NCBI GenBank assembly: GCA_043764135.1
Contig: JAYUKV010000156.1
Span: 1-23,416, forward strand
Direction of reading: 5' to 3'
DNA length: 23,416 nucleotides
Origin: JAYUKV01 sp043764135
GTDB lineage: Bacteria; Patescibacteriota; JACMRA01
Shown: positions 7,669 to 15,057 of the stretch, piece by piece
Position numbering within the stretch: position 1 is the stretch's first letter
Layout: each line of letters opens with the position of its first letter
The notes under the pieces: model-generated
Databases searched by the model: none
What the model was told of the DNA's origin: nothing
The model's input: only the letters and a program-made list of their open reading frames with translations
Translations under genes and position numbers: made by a program

Positions 7669-7806
7669 ATTTTATCAAATATAAATCATATATTTGAAAG
7701 ACTGGCACAAAGTAAACAAGTAATTGAATTATTTATTAATTCTGAATTCACCAAACTTGGCAATAATCATTAAATCAAAAATGATTGAATAATACCAATA
7801 TTTTAT

Positions 7807-8961
7807 ATGAAAGTTGCAATTATCCATGACTACTTTAACCAGAACGGTGGAGCAGAAAAAGTAGTAGAAACAATTTTAGAGATCTATCCACAATCCGATG
7901 TTTACACAAGTGTCTATATCCCTGAGAATTTTATTGATAATCCAATCACAAATGATAGATATAAGAACAACAGAATATTTACTACATTTATGAATAGGAT
8001 TTTTGTATCCAATAATCAAGGTAATAAATTCTTAAAATATTCTAAACATCTATATTGGTTATATCCTTTGGCTATGTACACTTTAAAGGTATCAAATTAT
8101 GATTTGGTAATCGTTAGTTCAACTTACTGTGCCAAAAACACAAGACTTTCAAACAACAAAACATTAATTCATTACTGTCACTCACCTGTTAGATTCTTAC
8201 ATAATCTTATAACCGAAAGGGACCATTCTACCCTACCTTTATGGCAAAAAATAGTTTCTAAAGTTATATTAAATCCACCACTATATCTTATTGATATGTC
8301 AGGAGTTAAAAATCTAATAAAAAACAATGCTATTTGGGTTGCAAACTCTCAATTCATACGAAAAACAGTAAATGATGTATATCATGTAGATTCAGAGGTT
8401 ATTTATCCACCTGTTGAAATTTCTAAATTCTCACAGATTGTTAGAGAAGTGCCAGAAGATGAGTTTTATCTATGCCACGGTAGGATTTCATTTCATAAAA
8501 GACTAGATCTTGCAATTAATGCCTGCATTAAGTTAAATAAAAAACTTGTGATATCAGGCAAATCTGCACTTGAAACTGATATGAATAATCTTCAAAAACT
8601 TGTTCCTGAGGATAAACAAGATTTGATAATATTCTTAGGCCGAACTACTGATGATAAGTTAAAAGAACTTGTGTCATCTGCAAAAGTTATGATATTTCCT
8701 GGTAAGGAAGATGCAGGAATTGCCCCAATTGAAATGATCGCAGGAGGGCTTCCAGTAATTGCTTACAAGAGTGGAGGAGCATTGGAGTATATAGAAGATG
8801 GTGTAAATGGGATATTTTTTGATAATCAAGAAGAAGAAGATGTGGTTGATGCAATTAAGAGATTTGAAAATACAAAATTTAATGACTTATCGATTAGAGG
8901 ATCTATCACCAAATTTTCAAAAGAAAACTTTAAAACACAATTTAAAGAATTGGAAAAATAA
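7807..8961 (+). CDS. Glycosyltransferase family 4 (GT-B)
   Basis: Retaining GT-B glycosyltransferase of the GT4 type, 384 residues. The N-terminal Rossmann domain opens with KVAIIHDYF and the glycine loop NQNGGAEKVV (11-20); HYCHSPVRF near 122-130 is typical of the mannosyltransferase WbaZ/RfaB-like branch. The nucleotide-sugar domain has HGRISFHKRLD (224-234) and the EX7E motif, Glu301 and Glu309, followed by AGGLPVIAYKSGG. Such enzymes build surface glycans or glycolipids on the cytoplasmic side of the membrane; donor and acceptor are unknown. No Shine-Dalgarno and no clear promoter were found. It converges with the solute-binding-protein gene at a shared hairpin. Confidence 0.88.
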   Translation: MKVAIIHDYFNQNGGAEKVVETILEIYPQSDVYTSVYIPENFIDNPITNDRYKNNRIFTTFMNRIFVSNNQGNKFLKYSKHLYWLYPLAMYTLKVSNYDLVIVSSTYCAKNTRLSNNKTLIHYCHSPVRFLHNLITERDHSTLPLWQKIVSKVILNPPLYLIDMSGVKNLIKNNAIWVANSQFIRKTVNDVYHVDSEVIYPPVEISKFSQIVREVPEDEFYLCHGRISFHKRLDLAINACIKLNKKLVISGKSALETDMNNLQKLVPEDKQDLIIFLGRTTDDKLKELVSSAKVMIFPGKEDAGIAPIEMIAGGLPVIAYKSGGALEYIEDGVNGIFFDNQEEEDVVDAIKRFENTKFNDLSIRGSITKFSKENFKTQFKELEK

Positions 8962-8985
8962 AAAAACCCGTTTGGGTATTTTTAT
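8959..8985. terminator. Short bidirectional terminator
   Basis: ACCC (8966-8969) and GGGT (8974-8977) around GTTT, flanked by an A-run on the left and T-rich sequence on the right. It sits between convergent genes; the long T-run on the minus strand favours the solute-binding-protein transcript. The stem is only 4 bp, hence moderate confidence. Confidence 0.5.
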
Positions 8986-8994
8986 TTATAATTT

Positions 8995-10362
8995 TTATTC
9001 TTCGAACTTGTAAGGTAAACAAACAGATTCTGAATAAATGGTATCTAAAATTCTAGACTTGGAATTATTCAAAGCAGAAATATAATCTTCATTAATTGGA
9101 GATGTTCCCTTTGACTGAATGTTAAGAATTAGATTAAACAATTCTTGATTATATCTAACAGTACATGCTGGAAGTACAGCTCTAGCTACAGCAGCTTGGT
9201 CAAAGAACCTACGATTATTCTCTGTTTCGGATTTTGATTTGTATTGATCTAAGACAACTTTTTTGTTTGCTGAAGGTAATCCTGTCTTGTCTGCAAAGAT
9301 TTGTTGAGCTTCTTCAGTAGATAGAAAGTAAGTAAAATCATCTAAAATTCTTTTTTTCTCTACATTAAGTGCATTTTTCTTATGAGCGAGTGTTGTAAAG
9401 AATCTTGAATGTGAGATGTTATTTCCGTTACTATACTTAGGTATATCTGTGATTTCATAGTCTAATTGAGGGGCTTCTGATTTTATAATATTATTTGCTG
9501 AAAAATAGTCTATGTAGTATAAAGTTTTTCCTTGTTTAAAAGCATCAAAATCATTTTGTGTTTGAGTCAGGTATTGTTTAAAATAATTGTAATCCTTAAG
9601 TATTTGAATAAAATCTAGGTCCTTTATATCTTTATTCTTTGAATCAAGATAAATTCCCTTTTGGACCATCATAGCGCCTAAAATATCTGTATAATTTTTA
9701 ACAACATCCTTACCTGCACCAAGAGCTATTAATGATTGACCTTTGGATTTATCAAATGACGACGCTTGTAATTTAAGTGTTTCCCAGTCTTTGGCGTATG
9801 TCTTGGCTCCTTGTATATTATTTAATAAATTTTTATTTACATACATTTGCATATTATCAACATGCAAAGGCACACCATATACTTCACCAGAAAAAACATT
9901 ATTATTTTTTACCGTATCAACGCTTCTTTCCAAATAATCTCCCAATAACTCAGTTTTAAAGTAAGCATTTGGCATGCTGTATTTTTGATAAAATGACATG
10001 TTCTTTGAATTTACTGTCATAAGCTCAGGTTGAGAATCAGGATTTGATAAGAATTCTTCTATAAATTGAAGATCTGTTTGCTTACTAATGATAGTAAATC
10101 TAACATTTGGGTATTTCTCATTAAACTTAGAAGTTAACAAATTCAAAGCATCAACACTTCCACTCTGCCCTTCCGTTATCCACCAATTTACATCAAACTC
10201 TTGTGCTGATCCTTGTAACGGAGCGTTTAACTGTTGTTGGGACCTCCTATCAGTTCCTTGTAATAGGAGTAATAAACCTAGAATTAATAAAAAAACTAAG
10301 AATACAGCAAGAAATATTGCAAGTCTTCTATTACCAGCTATCCAATCGAATATCTTATACAT
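8995..10362 (-). CDS. Membrane-anchored extracellular solute-binding protein
   Basis: Solute-binding protein of the family that feeds ABC sugar importers (SBP_bac_1 type), 455 residues. A short basic N-terminus is followed by one transmembrane helix (about 14-35) without a lipobox Cys, so the protein is held by an uncleaved anchor. The binding fold starts with DVNWWITEG and L-LLTSKFNEKYPNV (about 57-92), continues with GVPLHVDNMQMYVNK (about 164-178) and F-TYFLSTEEAQQIFADKTGLPSANK (about 345-370). Two Cys near the C-terminus (PACTV, ESVCL) could form a disulfide. No permease or ATPase gene lies nearby, so its partner, if any, is elsewhere. It has its own promoter, divergent from pilM. Confidence 0.85.
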   Translation of the reverse strand: MYKIFDWIAGNRRLAIFLAVFLVFLLILGLLLLLQGTDRRSQQQLNAPLQGSAQEFDVNWWITEGQSGSVDALNLLTSKFNEKYPNVRFTIISKQTDLQFIEEFLSNPDSQPELMTVNSKNMSFYQKYSMPNAYFKTELLGDYLERSVDTVKNNNVFSGEVYGVPLHVDNMQMYVNKNLLNNIQGAKTYAKDWETLKLQASSFDKSKGQSLIALGAGKDVVKNYTDILGAMMVQKGIYLDSKNKDIKDLDFIQILKDYNYFKQYLTQTQNDFDAFKQGKTLYYIDYFSANNIIKSEAPQLDYEITDIPKYSNGNNISHSRFFTTLAHKKNALNVEKKRILDDFTYFLSTEEAQQIFADKTGLPSANKKVVLDQYKSKSETENNRRFFDQAAVARAVLPACTVRYNQELFNLILNIQSKGTSPINEDYISALNNSKSRILDTIYSESVCLPYKFEE

Positions 10363-10373
10363 ATAATATGATA

Positions 10374-10402
10374 ATTGTAATCTTGATTAAAAGTAATGTC
10401 AA
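10374..10402 (-). promoter_or_regulatory. Promoter of solute-binding-protein gene
   Basis: Minus-strand TTGACA (10402-10397), 17-bp spacer, TACAAT (10379-10374). The -10 ends 11 nt before the ATG at 10362; no Shine-Dalgarno, so probably leaderless. Confidence 0.75.
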
Positions 10403-10429
10403 AACAAAAAAAATCATTTTTGTATAAAC

Positions 10430-10458
10430 TTGTAAAAATTCAAAACTTATCTTAAAAT
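10430..10458 (+). promoter_or_regulatory. Promoter of pilM
   Basis: TTGTAA (10430-10435), 17-bp spacer, TAAAAT (10453-10458). Transcription would begin near 10465, inside the 16-bp palindrome at 10462-10477. Confidence 0.6.
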
Positions 10459-10461
10459 AAA

Positions 10462-10477
10462 GTTATTAATTAATAAC
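10462..10477. repeat. 16-bp perfect palindrome at pilM start region
   Basis: GTTATTAATTAATAAC is a perfect inverted repeat without spacer between the pilM -10 element and its ATG (10482), covering the expected transcription start. It is a candidate operator for a dimeric regulator; in so AT-rich a genome a chance palindrome remains possible. Confidence 0.5.
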
Positions 10478-10481
10478 TCTC

Positions 10482-11513
10482 ATGATCTTTGCTGATAAAA
10501 AAATTCTAGGATTGGATATAGGTTCAAATTGCCTAAAAATCGTAGAAATAAAACACACTAGTAATAGAAAAGAATTAGTAACCTTTGCCCTTGCCGAGCA
10601 TGAGGTTGATCTTGATGGGTATTGGGATGCTTCAAAAATTCAAGATCTTGTTAAACTTATTAACGAAGTTAGATCAAAAGCAGGATTCACCTCCCTCAAG
10701 ACAGTTGTAGCATTACAAGCAAAGCATGTATTTGTAACTTCTATGGATTTTGAACTTGGTTGGAATAAGAGAATGATCCAAGAAGAGATTAACAGACAGT
10801 CTAAATTCTTCTTACCCTACCCACCTGATGAAATGCGGTTAAGCTGGAATGTAATCCCTACCAATCAACGAATATCTTCATTAACAGGTAAACAGAGAGT
10901 TGTGATCAATGCTCTTCCTAATTTTGTAATTGAAAACATTACAAATCTATTGAATAAATGCAACCTAGAAGGAATCGCGCTAGAAAATCAAACTGTCTCA
11001 CTAACAAGAGCGTTTCTAAAAAACGATAAAAAAAGCACAATTATAGTAGATTTAGGAAGTGAAAATACTACATATTCAATTATTATTGATGGTGTATTAA
11101 GAAACTCTTTTACTTCTTCAATAGGCTTACTTAGACTAGACGAAGCGTTGCAAAACTCACTTGGAATTACTAGAAAGAGCGCTGAGAATTTTAAAAAAGA
11201 TTTAAGCCTTGTAAATCTTTTTGAATTACCAAAAGAGTTTACTAATCATATCTCATTAATCAAATCAGAACTAAAGAATTTTTACGACCAAAATATAAAA
11301 ATTGCACAAATCCCAGAACAAGTGATATTAACAGGCGGAGGAGTATTAACTGCAGGCTTGGTTAAGTTATTATCGACTGATTTTCCAATCACCGTTAAAG
11401 TGGGAGAAATAACAAAAGACTTCCATATCGACGAACAAAAACAAAAATCATTATCACCCCTTTCTTCATCATTATCATCAGCGATAGGATTGGCATTAAG
11501 AGACGATGTTTAG
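10482..11513 (+). CDS. pilM: Type IV pilus assembly protein PilM
   Basis: Actin-like ATPase of type IV pilus or competence systems, 343 residues. Phosphate-1 motif GLDIGSNCLKIVEI at 10-23; second nucleotide-site strand VDLGSENTTYSI near 189-200; adenosine motif LTGGGVLTAGL near 286-296. PilM sits at the cytoplasmic face of the inner membrane and binds the tail of PilN. The usual partners pilN, pilO and pilQ do not follow; the next gene is a small unknown protein. No Shine-Dalgarno precedes the ATG. Expression may be controlled through the palindrome just upstream. Family assignment is firm; the missing neighbours mean the pilus genes are dispersed or reduced. Confidence 0.9.
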   Translation: MIFADKKILGLDIGSNCLKIVEIKHTSNRKELVTFALAEHEVDLDGYWDASKIQDLVKLINEVRSKAGFTSLKTVVALQAKHVFVTSMDFELGWNKRMIQEEINRQSKFFLPYPPDEMRLSWNVIPTNQRISSLTGKQRVVINALPNFVIENITNLLNKCNLEGIALENQTVSLTRAFLKNDKKSTIIVDLGSENTTYSIIIDGVLRNSFTSSIGLLRLDEALQNSLGITRKSAENFKKDLSLVNLFELPKEFTNHISLIKSELKNFYDQNIKIAQIPEQVILTGGGVLTAGLVKLLSTDFPITVKVGEITKDFHIDEQKQKSLSPLSSSLSSAIGLALRDDV

Positions 11514-11608
11514 ATTTTGTTTTTTTAAGATCAGTTTTATTAAAGCACATTTTGACAATCTTGTAATTGGGAATAAAAGTTTTATAGTTGATTCAGGGAA
11601 TAATTAAA

Positions 11609-11875
11609 ATGATTGAGAACTATGTAAATGTAGAGTCTAAGGACTGTTACATAATCAGTATTGGTGATATCGGATTTTACAAAAGCATCCCTAATACTTC
11701 TAACTCACAATATTTAATTGAAAAAGATGTTCTCAAAGCATCTATTTTTGAAACAAGAGAATCAGCCAATCCGGTCCTTCGAATGTTAAAATCTATTCAA
11801 TCAATCAAAGAGAGAAATATAAAAGTAAAACTTCAAAAATCAAGAATTTCAATTACTTATCAAGTCGTAGAATAG
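11609..11875 (+). CDS. Small hypothetical protein
   Basis: An 88-residue cytoplasmic protein. The ATG at 11609 is chosen over a TTG 21 bp upstream because an AGGGA element (11595-11599) lies about 9 bp before it. It is a soluble, mixed alpha/beta sequence with a basic C-terminal third (KIKERNIKVKLQKSRISI-like composition) and one Cys; no motif is recognised. It lies 95 bp after pilM on the same strand and ends just before a terminator shared with the tRNA gene. Whether it has anything to do with pili is not shown by the sequence. Confidence 0.6.
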   Translation: MIENYVNVESKDCYIISIGDIGFYKSIPNTSNSQYLIEKDVLKASIFETRESANPVLRMLKSIQSIKERNIKVKLQKSRISITYQVVE

Positions 11876-11884
11876 TTAATTAAT

Positions 11885-11913
11885 AAAAAAAAGCCATTAA
11901 GGCTTTAATTTTT
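11885..11913. terminator. Bidirectional terminator, 11609 gene and tRNA
   Basis: AAAGCC (11890-11895) and GGCTTT (11901-11906) around ATTAA. The minus-strand side runs into eight Ts directly after the tRNA 3' end; the plus side is T-rich as well. Confidence 0.7.
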
Positions 11914-11914
11914 A

Positions 11915-11991
11915 TGGTGGGAATGGCGGGACTTGAACCCGCGACCGCAGACTTATAAGATCTGTGCGCTAACCAGCTGTGCCACATTCCC
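11915..11991 (-). tRNA. tRNA-Ile (anticodon UAU), CCA encoded
   Basis: A 77-nt cloverleaf: 7-bp acceptor stem GGGAATG/CATTCCC, D arm GCAC...GCGC (one 12:23 mismatch), anticodon stem CAGAT/GTCTG with loop CTTATAA, variable loop of five, T stem GCGGG/CCCGC with TTCAAGT, discriminator A73 and genomic CCA. The anticodon (11957-11955) is UAU, which reads AUA directly. The body resembles bacterial tRNA-Ile(GAU), including the TTAGNGC D-loop end and AUAAG after the anticodon region, so the isoleucine assignment is good. Most bacteria instead read AUA with a CAU tRNA modified by TilS. Confidence 0.93.
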
Positions 11992-12033
11992 ATTGAATTA
12001 AGTTAACAAACTATTTTTGTTAAGTATATTGGT

Positions 12034-12063
12034 ATTATTTGTTATTTTTTTAATTCTTGTCAA
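12034..12063 (-). promoter_or_regulatory. Promoter of tRNA-Ile
   Basis: Minus-strand TTGACA (12063-12058), 18-bp spacer, AATAAT (12039-12034). Its -35 uses the same seven base pairs as the trpS -35 on the other strand. Confidence 0.55.
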
Positions 12064-12085
12064 AATTAGTTACTTCCAATATTAT
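12057..12085 (+). promoter_or_regulatory. Promoter of trpS
   Basis: TTGTCA (12057-12062), 17-bp spacer, TATTAT (12080-12085). The -10 ends 7 nt before the ATG at 12093, placing the start of transcription at or next to the start codon. Confidence 0.65.
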
Positions 12086-12092
12086 ATGTATT

Positions 12093-13103
12093 ATGAACAT
12101 AATTACAGGATTACAAGCCAATTCTGACCTACATATTGGTAATTTTTTTGGAGCTATCAAACCTATGGTAGATAGCTACGTTAAGTTAACTGATACTGAT
12201 AAATTCTTTTATTTTGTCCCTAATCTACATAGTTTTACTACCCAGATAGATCATACTACTCTTTATCAAAACTCACTTAATAATATTAAATATTTTCTTG
12301 CGGCCGGTATCAATGCGGAGAATAAAAATATTTATATATTTAGACAATCTAGAATAAGTGAACATGCTGAACTGGCATGGGCTTTACAATGTTTTACATA
12401 TTATGGTGAAGCGTCTAGAATGACACAATTCAAGGATAAATCTCTTAAAAATCAAAACTTTTCTGTTGGACTTTTAACTTACCCTATCTTGATGGCAGCT
12501 GATATATTGCTTTATGATTGTGATTATGTGCCTGTTGGTCTGGACCAACAACAACATATAGAGCTTACAAGAGATCTGGCTATTAGAATGAATAATCTGT
12601 TTGGAGATTTGTTCCTACCTCCTAAAGAATGGAAAGAGCAAGTTAAATACCAAAACCTCACTAAAGGGCTTAAGATAATGTCACTAACTGATCCAACTAA
12701 AAAAATGTCCAAATCAGACAATGATCAAAAAGGATGTGTCTATATTACCGATTCTCCAGAATTAATTACCAAAAAAATAATATCTGCAGAAACAGATTCT
12801 ATAGGTATCGTTAATTACGATCCAATAACCCAACCAGGCATTTCTAACCTAATAACAATACTAGCATGTGTAAGAGGTGAATCAATTGAGAAAACAGCAC
12901 TTACAGTTAAAGGAATGGATAAATATGGAGACTTTAAGAAAATTGTTGCTTTAGAACTATCACAATACTTCAGTAATTATCAAATCAATTTGGCCAAAAT
13001 TTCTAACCAAGATATTGAAACTATCCTAATCGATTCAGAAAAAAAGGTAAAAGAATTCGCTTCAAAAAAGCTTTCATTAGTCTATAATAAACTAGGATTA
13101 TGA
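12093..13103 (+). CDS. trpS: Tryptophanyl-tRNA synthetase
   Basis: Class I aminoacyl-tRNA synthetase charging tRNA-Trp, 336 residues, the normal bacterial length. The ATG at 12093 is chosen because the conserved opening IITGLQANSDLHIGN follows it at once; earlier in-frame codons precede the promoter -10. HIGH-like motif HIGN at 14-17, the tryptophan-pocket block YPILMAADILLYDCDYVPVG at about 130-149 followed by DQQQHIELTRDLA, and the KMSKS loop at 204-208. The next gene starts inside its stop codon (ATGA at 13100), so the two are translationally coupled. The mRNA appears leaderless. Only the TGA stop is used here, which agrees with UGA not being reassigned. Confidence 0.95.
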   Translation: MNIITGLQANSDLHIGNFFGAIKPMVDSYVKLTDTDKFFYFVPNLHSFTTQIDHTTLYQNSLNNIKYFLAAGINAENKNIYIFRQSRISEHAELAWALQCFTYYGEASRMTQFKDKSLKNQNFSVGLLTYPILMAADILLYDCDYVPVGLDQQQHIELTRDLAIRMNNLFGDLFLPPKEWKEQVKYQNLTKGLKIMSLTDPTKKMSKSDNDQKGCVYITDSPELITKKIISAETDSIGIVNYDPITQPGISNLITILACVRGESIEKTALTVKGMDKYGDFKKIVALELSQYFSNYQINLAKISNQDIETILIDSEKKVKEFASKKLSLVYNKLGL

Positions 13104-14062
13104 TAAAATCTACAAAACTTAAATTTTTTTTTACAATATTATTAATATTTGTATCTACTAACACTTTAGCATTTGATTATAGGTCTTACGAAAGTAAGCT
13201 TAAAAAGTATGATTTTTATAACTTCACCAACCCTCCAGAAGTCCAAAAAGAAAAAGACTACTATGGTAACTATATCAAAAATATATATTACACCGCAATA
13301 GCCCAAATAAAAGACGAACCATATCAATTTACAAATATTGATAAGTACAGAGTTGTAAAATCCAATTCTAATTTTGAGTTAAAATATTATTTAGGACCTG
13401 TCTTAGCAATCCCAGCCAATTCAACAAATTTTTATTGTTTCCAAAATCTACCAATTAGTAAAATTGATAATCGCTTCTATTTCATCCCATTTATAGAAGG
13501 TTTAGATAGCCAAAATGCAAGTATAAAAGCTGGGGAATACAGGATTGTTCATAGTAACACAATCTATAAAGATTTTTCTCCCAATTCTGCTGAAAAGAGT
13601 TATAAATATTTTGATTTTGTAGACGGTAAACTTTTATCACTCAATCCTTTTGAAGTTCAGAATAAACAATTCACAGTCTGCATCGAGTCGTTTAACAATC
13701 AATATCCAACCAATAACAAAGAGACTTTAGAAATAATCTATAAAGTTGAAAATGAAAATGCCAAGGAAGAAGTTACTCAAATGATAAGAAGATCCTACTT
13801 CGGAATGGAGACAACCCCAGATCTTAACATCAACAATGAAAATGAAAGAATATTAAATATCAAAAAGACAAATGATAGAACAACAATACAGAGCAAATCA
13901 ATTTTTGAAAAACTCTTAGATTTCTCATTTGCTTTTCTTCCGCTTATAGTTCTCTCAACTATTCCAGCCTACTTCTTATTCAGATTTATTAAATCAAAAT
14001 TGAGAGAACAAGAAATAAACAAAAAAATTAATGATATAGAATCATATTCTAATACTCGGTAA
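13100..14062 (+). CDS. Secreted, C-terminally anchored protein, unknown
   Basis: Predicted type I membrane protein of 320 residues: signal peptide (about 1-24, hydrophobic core after Lys residues, cleavage likely after TLA), an extracytoplasmic region of about 245 residues rich in Tyr, Asn, Phe and Ile with two Cys, one membrane helix (about 272-296) and a basic cytoplasmic tail. No family is recognised. It starts within the trpS stop codon (ATGA overlap), an odd pairing of an export protein with a tRNA synthetase that probably reflects genome compaction rather than shared function. It converges with uvrB on a shared hairpin terminator. Confidence 0.75.
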   Translation: MIKSTKLKFFFTILLIFVSTNTLAFDYRSYESKLKKYDFYNFTNPPEVQKEKDYYGNYIKNIYYTAIAQIKDEPYQFTNIDKYRVVKSNSNFELKYYLGPVLAIPANSTNFYCFQNLPISKIDNRFYFIPFIEGLDSQNASIKAGEYRIVHSNTIYKDFSPNSAEKSYKYFDFVDGKLLSLNPFEVQNKQFTVCIESFNNQYPTNNKETLEIIYKVENENAKEEVTQMIRRSYFGMETTPDLNINNENERILNIKKTNDRTTIQSKSIFEKLLDFSFAFLPLIVLSTIPAYFLFRFIKSKLREQEINKKINDIESYSNTR

Positions 14063-14087
14063 AAAGAATTTAACTAAATATTATAAA

Positions 14088-14110
14088 AATCGCATTATTG
14101 CGATTATTAT
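14088..14110. terminator. Bidirectional terminator, 13100 gene and uvrB
   Basis: Perfect 7-bp stem AATCGCA (14088-14094) and TGCGATT (14099-14105) around TTAT between two convergent genes, followed by T/A-rich sequence on both sides. Confidence 0.65.
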
Positions 14111-14127
14111 TTCAGCCTCTGATAATC

Positions 14128-15042
14128 CTATTTTTGGTTTATTAAATCTCTTACTGCAGCTGCAGTTTCAAAATCCATCGCATCTATAGCAATTTGTAAT
14201 CTACTCTCTAGTTCTGAGGTTGTTAAGTCTAATTTTTCTAACTCTTGCTTCTTTATTTTGGTAAGAAGATCAAAATTATTTTCCAATGAAGCTGCTTTCA
14301 TCGAAGCTTGTTTTGTTTTACCTTTTTTACCTGATTGAGAAAATCTAGATTCTACAGCAAAATCTTGATTGTCTTCTTTTTTTGCCTTAGTCTCGATTGG
14401 TAATATATCTTTTAGCTCTGAAATATCTACTATATTTTCATTTGCTCTTGTAGTGGACTGAGGTATAATTCCATTGTCTGTGTTATACTTAGTTTGTATA
14501 ATTTTTTTGTACTCATTATCGTCTATTGCTAGTTTCATTGAACGAGTTATACTATCTGCGTACATTATAGCCTGCCCATCTAAATGTCTTGCAGCTCTAC
14601 CAATAATCTGTATTAAAGAAGTTCCAGATCTTAAAAAACCTTCTTTGTCAGCGTCAAATATACACACCAATGAAACCTCAGGTAAATCTAAACCTTCTCT
14701 CAATAAGTTAATACCAATCAATACATCATAGACACCTGATCTAAGATCTTTAAGAATATCAAGCCTTTTGAGTGTATCAACGTCTGAGTGAACATAGGTT
14801 GACTTAATTCCTAAGGATTTTAAATAAATATCAAGGTCTTCTGCAAATTTTTTTGTAAGTGTGGTTATCAAGACTCTTTGATTCTTTTTTATTCTTTCTT
14901 GAATTCTATTAATAGCATCTTCAACTTGTTTTTCAACAGGGATAATAAGAATCTCAGGATCGATCAATCCAGTTGGACGCACAATTGCTTCTGAAACAAA
15001 GACATCTCTTTGAACGTCTTTATCTAATAAATTTTCTTTCAT
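14128..15042 (-). CDS. uvrB: UvrB C-terminal half (helicase domain 3, UVR)
   Basis: Second part of the nucleotide-excision-repair helicase UvrB. It holds VRPTGLIDPEI, TTLTKKFAEDL, HSDVDTL, motif V GINLLREGLDLPEVSLV, motif VI QIIGRAAR and the terminal UVR helix pair (about the last 30 residues) that contacts UvrA or UvrC. The start is ATG 15042; a GTG three codons earlier (15051) is possible. It is in the same frame as the N-terminal half, separated by tandem stops TAA TAG (15060-15055) and one Ser codon. About 20 residues that other UvrB proteins lack precede the conserved part. The ATP site would need residues from both polypeptides. Translation probably restarts after the upstream stop; there is no Shine-Dalgarno. 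Confidence 0.85.
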   Translation of the reverse strand: MKENLLDKDVQRDVFVSEAIVRPTGLIDPEILIIPVEKQVEDAINRIQERIKKNQRVLITTLTKKFAEDLDIYLKSLGIKSTYVHSDVDTLKRLDILKDLRSGVYDVLIGINLLREGLDLPEVSLVCIFDADKEGFLRSGTSLIQIIGRAARHLDGQAIMYADSITRSMKLAIDDNEYKKIIQTKYNTDNGIIPQSTTRANENIVDISELKDILPIETKAKKEDNQDFAVESRFSQSGKKGKTKQASMKAASLENNFDLLTKIKKQELEKLDLTTSELESRLQIAIDAMDFETAAAVRDLINQK

Positions 15043-15057
15043 AATAAACACTGACTA

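Noticed and set aside
9743..10427. Plus-strand frames opposite the solute-binding protein
   Set aside because: They are antisense to a well-supported gene, and the last crosses the divergent promoters.
12524..14731. Antisense frames inside trpS and inside uvrB
   Set aside because: They lie opposite conserved enzyme motifs and have no signals of their own.
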